In this document: positions 44,000-56,599 of the stretch, piece by piece
Layout: the number at the start of each line of letters is the position of its first letter
Numbering within the stretch: position 1 is the stretch's first letter
NCBI GenBank assembly: GCA_021234155.1
Contig: JAJEKV010000108.1
Span: 587,719 to 651,718, forward strand
Length of the DNA stretch: 64,000 nt
From: Isoetes taiwanensis
Lineage: Eukaryota; Streptophyta; Lycopodiopsida; Isoetales; Isoetaceae
Reading direction: 5' to 3'
Translations under genes and position numbers: made by a program
Notes under the pieces: generated by a model
The model's input: only the letters and a program-made list of their open reading frames with translations
Databases searched by the model: none
Told to the model about the DNA's origin: nothing

Positions 44000-46590
44000 A
44001 CAAGTGGTCATTGTTGATTGAGTTTGCAAGGTCAGGGCGAATTAAAGTGCACAAGGAGTATTTAAGATTCAAAGATAAAAAAGAAAGATAAAGAATGCCC
44101 ACCCTTAGTGATTGGCATGGGGGTTTGGGAGGTTCACCCCAGTTATTCAGGAAATTCTTTTGGAAATGGGAAGGAGTTGGGAGGGGCTGTTCTGAGCTCT
44201 TGGGCTTGAGTCTAGAGAAATGTGGATTGAAGACGTGAAAACAATGCACGCCACACGATACGTGCATTTTGATGTCAGCCGAATGACACAATCAATGTAA
44301 TCCGGAACAAGGAAGGGAGGAGTGGTGTGCAAGATGAAGGGTCAATTCTAGAGAGAGAGGAGGCTAGAACAAGGCGCTGAGACAAAAAAGAGGTCCCATA
44401 GATGGGAATACTATGGGTGGTAAAATAGTCATTATATGTCCCAAACCGAGAATTCAAACATGTGATAGAGAGGCATTATGATAGGATGAATTGTTACTAT
44501 AAAGATTTTTCAGGGGAATGTCAAATGGTGGTACAAAGATCTTATAACCATCCTTGACTAACAAAACAAGCTATATCCAGGAATCTATTGACGTCCATAT
44601 TCAGAATAACTATAAAGATTTTCAAGAATGTAAAGTGGTTTTTGCGGGGGGGGTCCCCGGGTGTGTTCAAAAAAGTTGTCACACGTCCGAGGTGACGTAC
44701 TTCATGGCGTTGTCTCTTCCTTTAGGGCAATCTTTGGGCGTTGTAATGGGCTTAGACAAATTCCCGATAAAAATTGTTCTTTCTTAGAACAATGATGAAG
44801 TTAGAGACTTATTAATAAAGTTAATTAATCACTGTATTTGTCATTAAGAGATGCCCCTTTATCATGACATAACTATCGTGGGAGACATCATTCCAAAAAA
44901 TTTCCTCGCCAAATTTTCACTATGGCATATATAAAAACTTACCCCGTAGACTACTGGACGTTAAAAAAACTTATTTTAGTTCTTTTCTTTGGTTTATTTT
45001 TCAACATTTCCCTTATAAACTAGTTCTTGAATTATGCTATGCAATCAATAATTGTTCAATAATTGTGAAATCCCTTATGTAGGCATAAAAAAATGACTCC
45101 GCCATCGTACCGAATTCCAGACATATAAACTTGAAATGGGATTGTTGTAATCCAAGACAGTTGGACTACGACGTTGATGTCCATTTCAGAATCTGATAGA
45201 GGGCTAGAGTCATTGATGATCATTTCCATCACGTGCTACTCCTTTGCTTGTTGCTAAAGCAGCTCAATGCACTCTGGCTTTGTGAGCTATGCCAGTGACA
45301 TCAATATACCTTATCTCCTTCTCAAGAGCAAGAAAATGAGTAGGTGCACACTTATCATTCACATTGTTTTCAAGACAGTGCCCAAAGAAATAAACCATAT
45401 AGTCTATTCTCCAAGAAAGAAATAATGATTCATCCTCCACTCATGTAGAAGACATAGAATAACCAATAATTACATTTTTGGTAGAATGCTTATCCATGAA
45501 AAAACAAAAAAAAAAAAGGAAGCATAGAAGACAAGGATGCAGGCTTTTGGGTTTTTGCCAGGAGCGTGACTCAAGGACAACTCAGAGAAGCCTATGACGA
45601 GATGCCATGCTTTTTCCATTGGCATTGGCCTCTGCGCAGCAGAAAGGACATTTCAAATTGCCGTTGGATCCATATAGGACAAACTCTTACCTCAGATGAA
45701 ATTAGGTTAATCCTTGCTTCAAGCTTTTGGTAATCAGGTACACTGTAAAATTTCAAAAGTTGCTTCTGTATGTGGATCAATGGATTGATCAAATCCTGTT
45801 TGATGCAGGTAATTTTCTGTAGCGGCACGGAATCGGCATTTTTAATGCAGCTCCAAATTCAGGGGAGATAGAAGGAGGTACGAGAATCTAAGCTCTTACT
45901 AAAGTTAGGTTAGGCTAGCTCAGAAGCAAAGCAACATGTGGGCAGTATCATAGCTATGGCACATGTAGTTACAGCGGCAGGATTAAAGCATCATGTTTAA
46001 ACCAAATAAAGCAGAAGCTCTGCCAAAAAAAGACCCACCAAGAGCTCGGGATTAAGCATAAGCCTGGCATGCACTGCCATGCCGGACTACCTACTATTTA
46101 TTTTACTTTTTGCATTTTAAACCTCTTATGTGACTCGAAGGAAGAAAGAGGGAAATAAAGTGACTATGATGGGATATGGATGATGCAACAGTGGTGTATG
46201 ACAATGCCAGTTTATGGTTATTTTAATTTTTTACAGAGGTAACACCTAGTGTAGGTTTTCAACAACCCCGGCCGATAATTACAAAGCTCGAGGAGCTTCT
46301 CCTCTAGAAATGAACAGTAGAGCTATATCTAGAGTGGCACTTCTTAAATTCAACACTTGGCAGATTGGTCGTGATTTTACATATAACATCACTTGGACGG
46401 CCATGGTGGGCCTGTGTTGTGGGTCCTTTTAATCTTAATCCAAGCTATGGACGGTCTTATATACTAAAATTTATCCTTGCAAACCTTGTCTAAATTGGCG
46501 TTTTATGCCTGTAATTCCTATGTAGGAAGTTAATTAATATTTGCACACTGTTGTTCAGAATACTATCTCTACACTCTATATCCTGCTGTG
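44000..46590. other. Spacer and upstream region of the aquaporin gene
   Basis: No supported gene. Open frames at 43986-44332 and 45592-45828 on the - strand lack known motifs. A run of A lies at 45507-45517. The last kilobase would hold the PIP1 promoter; apart from the TATA box I could not identify specific sites. Confidence 0.35.
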
Positions 46591-46597
46591 TGGCTCA

Positions 46598-46604
46598 TAT
46601 AAAG
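46598..46604 (+). promoter_or_regulatory. TATA box of the PIP1 gene
   Basis: TATAAAG lies 87 bp before the start codon. A start site about 30 bp downstream would give a 5' UTR of roughly 57 nt, normal for a plant gene. Confidence 0.6.
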
Positions 46605-46684
46605 CACTCTGAAGCGCATCTGCTTCTTGTGCTCCTAGTTCTTCATTTTCACTTGAGTTCCAGGATCTTCAAATCAGCCTTTTG

Positions 46685-48181
46685 ATGGAAGGAAACAGGA
46701 AGATGTTCATGTTAAGTCTCAAATACAGGGAGAGGCCCCTTGGAACTTCAGCAGAACAGCCTGAGAAGGATTATCAGGAGGCAGGCCCTGCTCCTTTCTT
46801 TGATGCCTGTGAATTCTCCTCCTGGTCTTTCTGGAGAGCTGGGATCGCTGAATTCATAGCCACTTTTCTCTTCCTCTACATAACCATCCTTGCTGTTATG
46901 GGTTTGAAGAAGGCAACCTTGCCTCAGTTTGCTGCCAATCCCAATGCATGCAGCACCATAGGCATTCAGGGTATTGCATGGGCTTTCGGTGGCATGATCT
47001 TCGTTCTGGTCTATTGCACTGCTGGAATATCAGGTCTGCATCAAATGGCCTTTAAATACTTAAAGACTGCAACAACACTAAATGCTGAGAGATGAGAAAA
47101 ATCTGCGTTCAGTTAGTTTGCTTTCAATAGAAGTTAAACAATAAAATGCTGAGAGTTGTGGTCTTTAAATGCTTAAGAGTTTCATAACAGTAAATGCTGA
47201 AATAAGAGAAATCTTTGTTATGGTTAGTTTGCTTCTAAGTAAAAGTTATGGTGTTTTTGCTTAACGGAAGCCTTTTCTGCTTTTGTATGTATACAGGAGG
47301 GCACATCAATCCTGCAGTTACCTTTGGCCTGTTTTTAGCAAGGAAGGTTTCTCTTCCAAGAACCATTCTGTACATCATTGCTCAGACCCTTGGAGCAATT
47401 GTTGGTGCTGGAGTTGTGAAGGGCTTCCAGCCAGACCTATACAAGGCTGGAGGTGGAGGCGCCAACACTGTGGCACATGGCTACACTATTGGAGATGGAT
47501 TTGGGGCCGAAGTAGTGGGTACCTTTGTGCTTGTTTACACTGTCTTTTCTGCTACCGATGCCAAGAGAAACGCCAGAGACTCCCATGTTCCAGTAAGCAT
47601 TGCTCTTCCTCCTCTTCAATGTTCTTAGTTTGAAGGGTCTGTAAAGAGCTTATGAGCTTTGTTTTCAACGAAACGGTTTGGATGATTTCGAGATGTGGAT
47701 ATTCGTTCTTAAGAAGCGAAATCTATGTTTCTGAAGGTGTTCTGTAAACTGACAGATTTTTTCCTGGTGTTTTCAAGGTCTTGGCACCCCTGCCCATCGG
47801 ATTTGCAGTGTTCCTAGTTCATCTTGCAACTATTCCTGTTACAGGAACTGGTATCAACCCAGCTAGGAGTCTTGGAGCAGCACTCATCTTTGACAATGAT
47901 CACGCCTGGAATGATCACGTAAGCACAAAATTCAAACTGCATTTTTCTGTTTTCTGGTTTCAGTTTTTGGTTTATCTAAAGTTGTTCTACCTAGTTGCAG
48001 TTTGTTTCTCTAGTAATAGTTCACAATATTTGCCATGTTTTGTGCTAAGATGTGATATGAAATGTTTTGCCCTTTACAGTGGATCTTCTGGGTCGGTCCA
48101 TTTGTTGGAGCAGCCCTGGCAGCATTCTACCATCAATTCGTTATTAGAGCCTTGCCATTCCACGGTTCCTCGCGCTCCTAA
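46685..48181 (+). CDS. PIP1: Plasma-membrane aquaporin, PIP1 subgroup (4 exons, 295 aa)
   Basis: Water channel of the plasma membrane; PIP1 proteins usually work in tetramers with PIP2. Exons are 46685-47033, 47297-47592, 47778-47918 and 48080-48181, with GT-AG introns in phases 1, 0 and 0, giving 295 residues. NPA motifs lie at 121-123 and 242-244. The selectivity filter is F101, H230, T239 and R245, the water-type set. Gating residues S135 (loop B) and H213 (loop D) are present. PIP1 rather than PIP2 is shown by the long N-terminus with [34 protein letters not shown] and the short end [13 protein letters not shown]. Loop A keeps its Cys (C89) but carries extra residues ([12 protein letters not shown]). 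The ATG at 46685 is chosen because an upstream TTG is not a start and the context (G at +4) is good. It looks intact and is the only complete gene here. Confidence 0.95.
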
Positions 48182-48231
48182 GTTTGATAAAAAAGGTTCA
48201 TGTCTGGATTTCGAACTGTAACTGTGTATGG

Positions 48232-48237
48232 AATAAA
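48232..48237 (+). terminator. Polyadenylation signal of the PIP1 gene
   Basis: AATAAA lies 51 nt after the stop codon. Further AT-rich signals occur to about 48420, so longer 3' ends are possible. Confidence 0.5.
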
Positions 48238-48439
48238 CAGAGCACCCACTGTGGAAGATTGGTTTGGTCTATAAATCTAGCTTTGTGTAGAAGATAAGGC
48301 AGCAGCAGTGTTGTTTAATCAACATAATGAATGCAGTATCTATGCATCAGTAATATTTTATATATGCTCATCATTATGCCCTTGTATGATCATGTAACAT
48401 TTTCTTTAATACAAGCTTTTGAGCAGTTGTTTATTGTTT

Positions 48440-51400
48440 CTTGGCCTATTAAAGAATTGCTTGTAACATGAGACCGACAAGCTGCCACTAGTGGCATTTA
48501 GGTGGCACCAATAGTGCCCGCATGTTAATTATTGTTGTCCTATGCCAATCAATCTGTAAAGTGCGCTGCACTGGTTTATATTTTTTGCCCAAATGTTGAA
48601 GATAAGATAAAGAATCTCTCAACATGGCACTGCCCTATTGGTTTTAGTCAAATAATGCTCCCTACATTACTCTTAGTAGCTTCCTAAATTACATTCTAAT
48701 TCATTGCACACAATATTCTAGTATCTATAATATTATTAACCGTACACAATGGTCCAGCACCACTTTGGATTAATGACAAGTGCAGGCTCATGGTTTTGGA
48801 ATCTTCTAGCCGCTCAACTTTACTTTAGTAATACTTTTTTCACAACAAACAATATAGAATGACGTTCTAACAACAGACAATCTAGCTAATCTTGAATGAC
48901 GTTTTGCTCATCTTTTATTTAGATATGTATATATCTTCTTAGCAGCTCGACTTTACTTTAGCCATCCCTTTAACAAAACACGCTAAAGAAAAAGCATGAG
49001 AAATAACAATGACATATACTATGGAATTGGCCATTTATCCTTAAAACGTATGGTATTATTCTTGTCATCTAGTTCCCACAAACAATCGATGAGATAACAT
49101 CCACTTGTTTCTAGAGCCATTAGAGAGGAATGGAGAAGGGGCACATCATGACCACAATTATGGCCTTAAGGGTCTTATGGGGTATGATTTATCTTCTTTT
49201 TTATTTTGGGAGGGCTTTGGTTTGTGAGCCTGGAACGCCGCATGTAACGCTGCATGCGGCGTTCCCTCTCCCCCTTGCGGGATCAACACATGGCCTCATA
49301 ACCAAAAAATGTAACGAAATTGGAAAACCAAGCAGTTCTCTCTAATATATTGCTTCAAACATATATTGCTCATAAGCAGCATCACAAGTATATTTATTGG
49401 CATTTATATTCCTGCTTGACCGTCCTCCAGAAATGCATCAACATGCTAAAGTATTTCTTTGTTGTGAAATGCAGGGCCAACAACTTTTCTTCTTGGCATT
49501 CGTCTGCAAACAAGAACATGATTTTAGCTTTAGTTTCTTTGGAAAAGCTTGGCTTTAGGGTTTTCATTTTGTGTAAGTTGAGGAAAGCAGAGGCAACTGA
49601 TTTATTCTTCCTTTTTCTAGGATTTCATAGGGCCTATTTTATATATAGGTTTCGTGTGGTTTAATTCTTTTGCTTCTATGTATCCACCAGTTGGTTTTAG
49701 AGATTTAGATTCTTATTTACCTGCATTAAAGTTTATTCCAGATTTATCCATGTTTTTTATCCTACTATTTCATAAGCATCCTCACAGCAACAACAAAGAA
49801 GTAGATGACAAACCATTCATGTTAAGAACAATTTGGCAGGTCTATAGACGGTTAAAGATGCTTCAGAATATATATGTTGAGAAGCGCTTTGAGTTGTTTA
49901 TTCCTTTGTTGAATGCAAGACCGTGAATGTTCGGCGCTAATTAAGTTTATGATATCACAGGTTTGTCTATGATACGATAAAAGGTACAGATTATGTGGAT
50001 AAGGACGTTCAAACATTGGATATCATGAAGAAGGCATGCACATTCTATGTGATTTATAGTTATGGTATAACAAGTTCCTTTTCTTCTTTCTTTAGTCTCA
50101 AAAAATTGTCCCCTTTTTACAATTGACGATTATGGCACATGATTAGATTGTCCTTTACTTTACCTATTTATAGATCAAATAATAACGGATGCATTAGCAA
50201 AGCACAATACAAAGAGGAGAAGCATTTTGTGTCTCTCCTGTTCTAAAATTGTAATAAAGGCTGTACTTCCTTATGGAAATATGAGATAAGTGACCTCTTA
50301 TTTCCAACTTTGATATGTGAGGAGCGTTTTGATAGGGGTGGTGCAGTTCAGTTTTTTGGAACAAAAAGGCATCATTAGAAATGGCTGTAGCCTACAGAGG
50401 AGTATATTGTAAGAGGTTGCTTTGGCATGACAGAACTTGGACATGCTAGCAATGTACCATCAACATCCTTCTCAGCTATGTTCTCATGATTTATTATGTC
50501 ATGAGTTTTTATAAAATCTGGAATTTTTTTGTCTGACAAGCTCGTGGCGTTGAGATAATTGCTATTTATGATCCACCAACCAAAGAGTTCATCAATTATA
50601 AATAGGCATTATGATTCTGTTCAGAAGTATTGGATTGGTGGCACTGACACATGTTAGATAGCTATAACTTATTTGGAAGTAATACTATATTCTGTGGAAT
50701 ATATCTGGATTCTTGCATTTATATATCACATATCAGAAACTAAAATGGATCAGAAATGTTTAGGAATACCTATAGCTGATTGTGGTCACAACATTGGGTT
50801 GAATAGAGTTGATAATGGCTATATTTGGTAAATCTTCTTTTTTATTTTGGGATGGGGTTGTGGACCGTGCCAAGGAGAGAGTTGCGCCACTGAATATTGA
50901 GCTTGGCCGGATTATAGGGTAAGTAGAACAGAACACAGCAAAAAACGAAGTGTTCTCTTGCTAAATCTAATTCTAATGGTTTTATTTCAGGATTCAAGCA
51001 TCTGGGAAAGTCAAGTTGCTTCTGGAGTGTTCTTGGAAGGTATACGTTTACGTCATTTCATCTGCAAACATCACGTAAGATCCATCACGAAGTTTTGGTT
51101 ATCCTCATGTCTTTCACTGGTTTCATCCTTGCTTCATTGGCCTCATTTTCTGACTACATTTTGAAGCTCTTTCTGGATTGTTGTTGAAGCTCAGCTCAAG
51201 TTCTCTCCGAGTCGTGACAACGTAGAACGTTGCTTCGTTGCTTCTAATATGTAGCACAATAACAAGGGGTTTTTTTGTATTTTTGTACGCTTTTCACAAA
51301 GGTTTTCCTAAGATTTCATGGCGTATTCGAATGGATGTATTAATGCGTACATCTAGAGTGCACCATTTCTTAGTCGTTGATTTAGCTTTTTTTTTTCAAT

Positions 51401-51780
51401 GGTGCAACATCCAAGGGCTCACAACAAAAGACCTCTTTTTATTTTAGGGGCTGAACATGCAAGCCTCGTGGATAGCATTTCGGGGCATTCTTGCAAAAAA
51501 AAATTAATGTTCTTGTGATCAGTGGGAAACAGATTTGGAGTGGAAGCGTTAGTGCTTTAGTCGCAGAGGATGATGCGGCCGGGATGCTTGCTTCGGCCCG
51601 GTTGTGCCATACTATTCAAAGTTTCCATGGCATTCCTGGCCAAAGCATTTCTTTGTCAAGTTTTTTCCAAGGTATGGAAATTATTGTGGCCCTAATTGGT
51701 CGGTGACGAAGATGGTGGCTCTCCTCTGGAATAAAGCCTCCCCTTTGTTTTGGACATCCCATTTCATCGCCATGTTCTTG
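48440..51780. other. Unassigned AT-rich region
   Basis: Coding-like pieces occur but cannot be assembled. One is a 90-codon frame at 49654-49926. Another is WDGVVDRAKERVAPLNIELG at about 50845-50920, which ends at a GTAAGT donor and is followed by an acceptor (TTATTTCAG before 50991). The words ATCTTCTTTTTTATTTTGGGA at 49188 and 50829 are shared. I see no gene I can name. Confidence 0.3.
49232..49265. repeat. Perfect 13-bp hairpin GGAACGCCGCATG/CATGCGGCGTTCC
   Basis: The 13-bp stem is without mismatch and the loop is 8 nt (TAACGCTG). It is GC- and CpG-rich inside AT-rich sequence. No CTAG follows, so it is not an obvious Helitron end. There is no upstream gene close enough to call a terminator, and plants do not use such terminators for mRNA. 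Confidence 0.85.
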
Positions 51781-51790
51781 GCAATGGTTG

Positions 51791-52196
51791 CCAATCCATT
51801 GAGTGTTAACCTTCTTTGCGATATGTCATGAGACAATATCTTGGGCCAGTTGAACATTATTCGCCTTTGTTCGAGTTTTATTTCCCTCTTGGTGATACCT
51901 CGGTTGTATATTGTCTATCCTCCTTGGTGAATATGTAAAAGGTCCGGATGCTTCAAAATTAGCAAGGGAAAAGTCGGATCCGGATCGAGAGGGCTCGCCT
52001 TGCCCTAGAGATGGCAATGAAAGGAAAATGGGGGCATGGCTTATGCTCACTTGTTTTGAGACATCCAGATTATTTCCTCTAAAATGTTCTTGAAACGCAA
52101 TGGGCGCCAATCCATTGAGTGTTAACCTTTGCTGCGGGGCAATAGGCCAATATCTTGGACAGTTGGGTTTCTTTGCCTTTGTTCGAGTTTTATTTC
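51791..52196. repeat. Direct repeats of about 95 bp, 316 bp apart
   Basis: CCAATCCATTGAGTGTTAAC begins at 51791 and the same text at 52107. Both copies continue through CAATATCTTGG to CCTTTGTTCGAGTTTTATTT. The two copies could be remains of short direct termini or of a tandem duplication. Confidence 0.75.
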
Positions 52197-52205
52197 AAAT
52201 AAAAG

Positions 52206-52310
52206 TTAGTATTTAATTAAAGTGGGACAAATCTTGAATTTTTGGGACTTCCGGTTGAAAATGGGACTCACACACCATAAAGAAATTTACGAATTGATTG
52301 CTTGAATAGA
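52206..52310. repeat. Dispersed repeat shared with 13487-13590
   Basis: This is the second copy of the repeat described at 13.5 kb, in the same orientation. Here it lacks the long T-run and follows directly on the 316-bp-spaced direct repeats, so all may be parts of one element. Confidence 0.6.
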
Positions 52311-52429
52311 ATTACACATGACACACATAGAATTGGGTTACTTGTTTTCCTCATAAATTTTACAAACCACTAGTTGAAAAGTTTTCAAACTTCTCAATAT
52401 TATGCACCCTCATACAATGATATAGCATG

Positions 52430-55260
52430 GAGGTTGCTCATGGCCTTGTCCATCTCCTTTCTTGGGATCTTGTGTGTGTTGTCTTTTGCAATGTGAGAAC
52501 TTGGATATGACCATACCACACATTCCACAATTCCCTCCTTTGAGGTCGGCATAATTGGCCTCCACTTCTTCTCCCCGATCGGTGTATTGCTCCTTCAAGT
52601 TGCCCTTCTTGTGCCTCCCAATGGGCTCCCAATATTGAATTTGGAATCGGGGCCTTAACTCCTCTCCATCGAGGGCATAGTGGTGGTCACATCGAGAGAG
52701 TGCCACCCCTAACCATAGACGGCCGGTCCTCATCATCGGGGCCTTACTAGCACAAAGTATCCTTCCTTGATGTCCTCAAAGGGATCCCACTCGGGAAGAT
52801 CAAACCACTTCGCTTTGAGGCCTTACTTCCCACAAACCACTTGGGACCCAAGTGAGCATTCTTAGGCGTGCTTGCACCTTGAGAACCCTCCCATCTTGAC
52901 TCGGCAGAACCCAGTCTCTTAGCTCCCTCCCACATGGGCATTGGGTTTCTAAGCATGTTACAACTTTCTCCCGATGCTTGATTAGGGGTCCATTTGATTT
53001 TTCTTAAGAGTGGAGGTGTGCTTTCCATTTTGAACATCATCCCGGTCGTTATGTAATCCTTGATGCCCTTCACCCGTTGGCTAGAGTCTTTGGCTGTCTT
53101 GAAGGGAGGTAGTGGTTTTAGCTGCCCTTTAGGAATGAGAACTTCACCGGCAACACCCCTTTGCCACAACTTCGATACCTTGTATGCGGGCATCCACAAC
53201 TTGTCACCGGTCTCCACTTATATTGCATGATTGGTATTCCATCCCTAACCCAAAACTTGAATTGAAGTGGCTTTGTGTGTCTGTCAATCGGTCCTTGCCA
53301 TCTAGCAAGTATCCTTCTACAAATGATTTCCAATCGCAACCTCATCCATCAAAGCCATTGGGTTGGGGTCAATGCGACTCTCAAACACATCCATTAGTTC
53401 GGGGAGAGTGGTCGTTTTCTCTCTTGAGCTTGGTGGAGAAAGTTCAAAGAATCCATCAATATCATCATGCGTATGCCCAACCATCATGAATCCCCACTTT
53501 CACAACTTTGAATACTCCCACTAACGTCCAAGTATGACATTGCCCCAAACATCCATCTATTCTTGTTTTCTTTCCAACAGTTGTCCAAACGAACACATAG
53601 GCTCTCGGGCGGTTTTTCTCTAGGGGAAATCATCCCAAGTCCTCCTTGATTCACTAGGCACCTTGGATGTGAGCTTTTTATGCGCCTTTGGTAACAAAGC
53701 GGTTGATCATCCATCAAAGCCTCAAAATGGGTCTTTGAAGGGGAATACCTCCTCCCTTCTATCGATCCTTTCTCTAGTGTTCTCAAGCACTTGAAAATAG
53801 AGCTCACATGGAAGTTTGGATCATCTCTCCATAGATCAAGCACAAAATGACCATATGTTCGGTTCCATGACCATGTGTTAATACACACATACCGACTTAC
53901 TTTCATCACGAAAAGCGTTTTGACAACGGCTTGGGTAAAGGATCTAGCTTTGGCAAAGAAAGTCTTGTGTTGGTCCATCTTATCATGAATTATACACAAA
54001 AATTTGTCCGGTTGCATCTCGGAAAAATGTTCTCCACTTTGCCAATACAATTTGTCTACATGATATTTGGTCTCTTTGGTGATCGCAAATTGCTCCCCTA
54101 ATTGCCATTCTTTCTTTCTCTATTGGTTGATGCAAGTGTATCCTTGAGTTGAATGCAAGTGTTGCACTTTGAGAATGGCATGTGTTGTAGGACACTCACG
54201 TCCAGAAGTGAGTGCTCCATAACTTGCTGAAATGTGATTGAGAAAGAGGCCTACCTCCAGTAGTTTCTAGGATGGAGTTGACCTCCTTAAAGGCACTCCT
54301 TTTTGGATATAGTGTTGTGGCAACACTCTTTGCACCACTTTCGCTGCAGGTGCTTTCGTTCTGCTCGACTTGTGGGGCATAGATTGAGACATGTATCTCA
54401 AAAATCTCGAAGACTGCAATGGCCTTTAGAGTATTTGCTCTAGGTTTCAAAGTGAGTGCATTACCATGTTGGAACAAAGTGTGCCCTTTTCTAACACTGC
54501 TCCCATTATCACGTAAAATGAAGACTTGCTCACCCAAGAATCCATCTCAATGCTCTCATACATACCTTCATTCCCTCAATTGATATAGCGGTCACTGTGT
54601 TTTCATCATAGGTTTGGAATTCCTACACAAGGAGTAAATGAAATTAATCCTATCTTTTTTGGAAAGTCCAATGTATTGGGACCTTATCTCCGCCGCGAGG
54701 TCATCCACATTGTAATGCCTTTGTGCAATCTAGGTTTGCAACACTCTTGTCCCCCTAATTGCCTCGGTGTTTTCTTTGGTTGGTGCCATACTTTCCATCC
54801 TTTCTAAATATTTGTCACTTCTAGGCCTCTTGGGCACCTTTGGGCTGCCTTTTATGAAAGACATAGCGTCTCTTCCTTGTGATCAAAGGATGCTCATCGA
54901 CCACCAAATCTTCCACATGGCCTTGGGTGGGCCTTGGGGTGTGTAGTTCGATGGGGCATTCTAGAGTATCACCATTCTTGTGTGTAATAAATCTAATTGG
55001 CCATCTCAAGCTGAGCTTGGGACTCCGGCACCACCCGAGCACACAATGCAATCACTAGAGCTTCCACGGGACATGATAGTATCAACCCGATAAGAAGCTT
55101 CACAATGCCAACTCAAGATGTTCATCTCCGACCTCTCATCATTCACACTATCAAATGGATCAACTGCGGTTATTATGCCTCTGCAAATACCATGCAGTTT
55201 GCAAGGGTGCAACAAAAGGCAACCCATCCTCCTCCATTGGAGCCTAGGGCAATGGCCTCC
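52430..55260 (-). pseudogene. Decayed transposon-encoded protein (DUF7869-like)
   Basis: Large - strand frames read in order: RPLSQSHFSKLWSTHFW (about 54250-54200), a Cys/His-containing block to about 54060, then FLCIIHDKMDQHKT (about 53995-53955), GHFVLDLWRDDPNFHVSSIF, and LCVRLDNCWKENKNRWMF (about 53600-53540). A Trp-rich C-terminal part follows to 52430. The HDKMD, the G.F.LD...DDPN..V.SI.K.LR.LE and the DNC.KENKNR motifs match a transposon-associated family common in mosses, lycophytes and ferns that I believe is catalogued as DUF7869. The wording suggests a nuclease-like fold, but its chemistry is not established. Stops and frameshifts break it, and terminal repeats were not found. A short repeat array flanks its right side. 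Confidence 0.6.
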
Positions 55261-55319
55261 TTTGGACTTCCACGGCTCCATTTTACTCATCTCACATGCT
55301 CCCTCAATGAAAAAGCTCA

Positions 55320-55575
55320 CATTAAAACCATATAGCCCCAAACACCACAAATATGACCATATGAACCATATAAAACCATACAAACATATTAAATATAACC
55401 ATATTAAATCATACAACCATATTAACTAAAATCATATAACCATATTAAAGGATACAACCACACTCATTCTAAACCATATGTGAACATTTGTAACCATATA
55501 TACCATTGATACTATTCAACCATTGAAACCTTATTAAATACATAAGACAACATATATAAACATATAACTAACCCT
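55320..55575. repeat. ACCATAT / ATTAAA-type low-complexity array
   Basis: About 250 bp is built from ACCATAT, ATAACCATATTAAA and CATACAA words in irregular order. The hydrophobic - strand reading LIWLYLICLYGFIW is a composition artefact of this array. Confidence 0.8.
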
Positions 55576-55697
55576 TTCATATCTTGGCATGGTACCGCCT
55601 CTTGGGAGGGTTGAGGAAACCCACGTCGAGAATCCGCCCGCCATCATGGAGGGCATGGCCCTGCGTGGCGGTATATTATTGCACTTTTACGAGGTTC

Positions 55698-55725
55698 GAG
55701 GGTGCGGCCCAGTAACCGCACCCTC
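55698..55725. repeat. Perfect 10-bp hairpin GAGGGTGCGG/CCGCACCCTC
   Basis: A perfect stem with an 8-nt loop (CCCAGTAA), in a GC-rich stretch (55580-55900) with no recognised gene. Confidence 0.8.
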
Positions 55726-55729
55726 TTCC

Positions 55730-56540
55730 TCTCCCCCACCATTCTTCCTCCCACGTTTTTCTGATGTCGGTCTTGAAACCCCCGTTTCCTTAGAAACTTT
55801 ACCGATCGGTGATCGATCAAACCGGCGATTCCAAGCGCCATCTTATGGCTTGACGGCAACCGACTGATCAGGGCGCTTCCAGCGCCGAAGTTCTCAGCCT
55901 TGAGTTCATTGTTGGCGGCGTTCTGCTTCACCGAGAAGAAAGTGAGGCCCTTTTTGTCTTTGCTTTTGGTTTTTAAAGTCTTTTAGTGCATTTTTTTCTT
56001 ATATTACGTTGTTAGAGGCTCTTATTAATCCCATTGATTTCAGCCCAGGCAAATCCTTTATTCACGCTTTGTCAGCGACTATACCCACATGGAATCGAAG
56101 TGGAAGCCTCCTCCTCATCCACCAAATCTTCGGTATGTTTTTGTAATATCATACCCTTTTTTAATCTCATTTTTACATCTTGTTCTCCACTTTTCTCTCA
56201 TCTTTGTTCTCCACTTTTTCTCTGTTTTCTCATTAATCTTAATAATCTTTGTATTGTTTTACGTTTTTGTTATCTTTTCTTGCTTGTGGTTGAATTGAAT
56301 ACATTGTACATGCACTGGTGAGAATAGTGGTTATAGTAGCAAGCAAACCGAGAGAAATCATGGGGAGGCGGTGTTAGGAAGTAAGATATTGCGTAGCATT
56401 AACGTAAAAATAACTAGAATGTCTTTCTCGGCAAAATTGAGAATAGAATTGCTTCACCGAATCCTCCATTTCTAACTCACAAGAAATCCGCACCCAGGAG
56501 ACATGCGAAGGGAGTGGCGAAGTTGAGAATACCGGCTGCC
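55730..56540. other. Unassigned; GC-rich then pyrimidine-rich
   Basis: A GC-rich stretch to about 55930 gives way to a T/C-rich one (56140-56290). An exon-like start at 56089 (MESKWKPPPHPPN) is followed by a donor-like GTATGT, but no partner exon was found. Confidence 0.25.
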
Positions 56541-56567
56541 AGCAGGTCAAGGAAGTATTGGGCCTTC

Positions 56568-56588
56568 TTCTCGACTTCGAGTCGAGAA
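56568..56588. repeat. Perfect 9-bp hairpin TTCTCGACT/AGTCGAGAA
   Basis: A perfect stem with loop TCG, a member of the TTCTCGAC hairpin family. Related hairpins follow at 57424-57447 (CATTCTCG/CGAGAATG) and, weaker, near 56711, 57361 and 57468. Confidence 0.85.
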
Positions 56589-56599
56589 CTTCTCGACTT

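Noticed and set aside
47283-47633. 116-codon frame inside the aquaporin gene
   Set aside because: It is a different frame of PIP1 exon 2 running into intron 2.
52747-53217. An independent intact gene from the 156-codon - strand frame
   Set aside because: It continues the transposon protein text on the same strand and is bounded by stops from frame decay.
55320-55430. A membrane protein suggested by a hydrophobic - strand frame
   Set aside because: The hydrophobicity comes from the ACCATAT-type low-complexity array.
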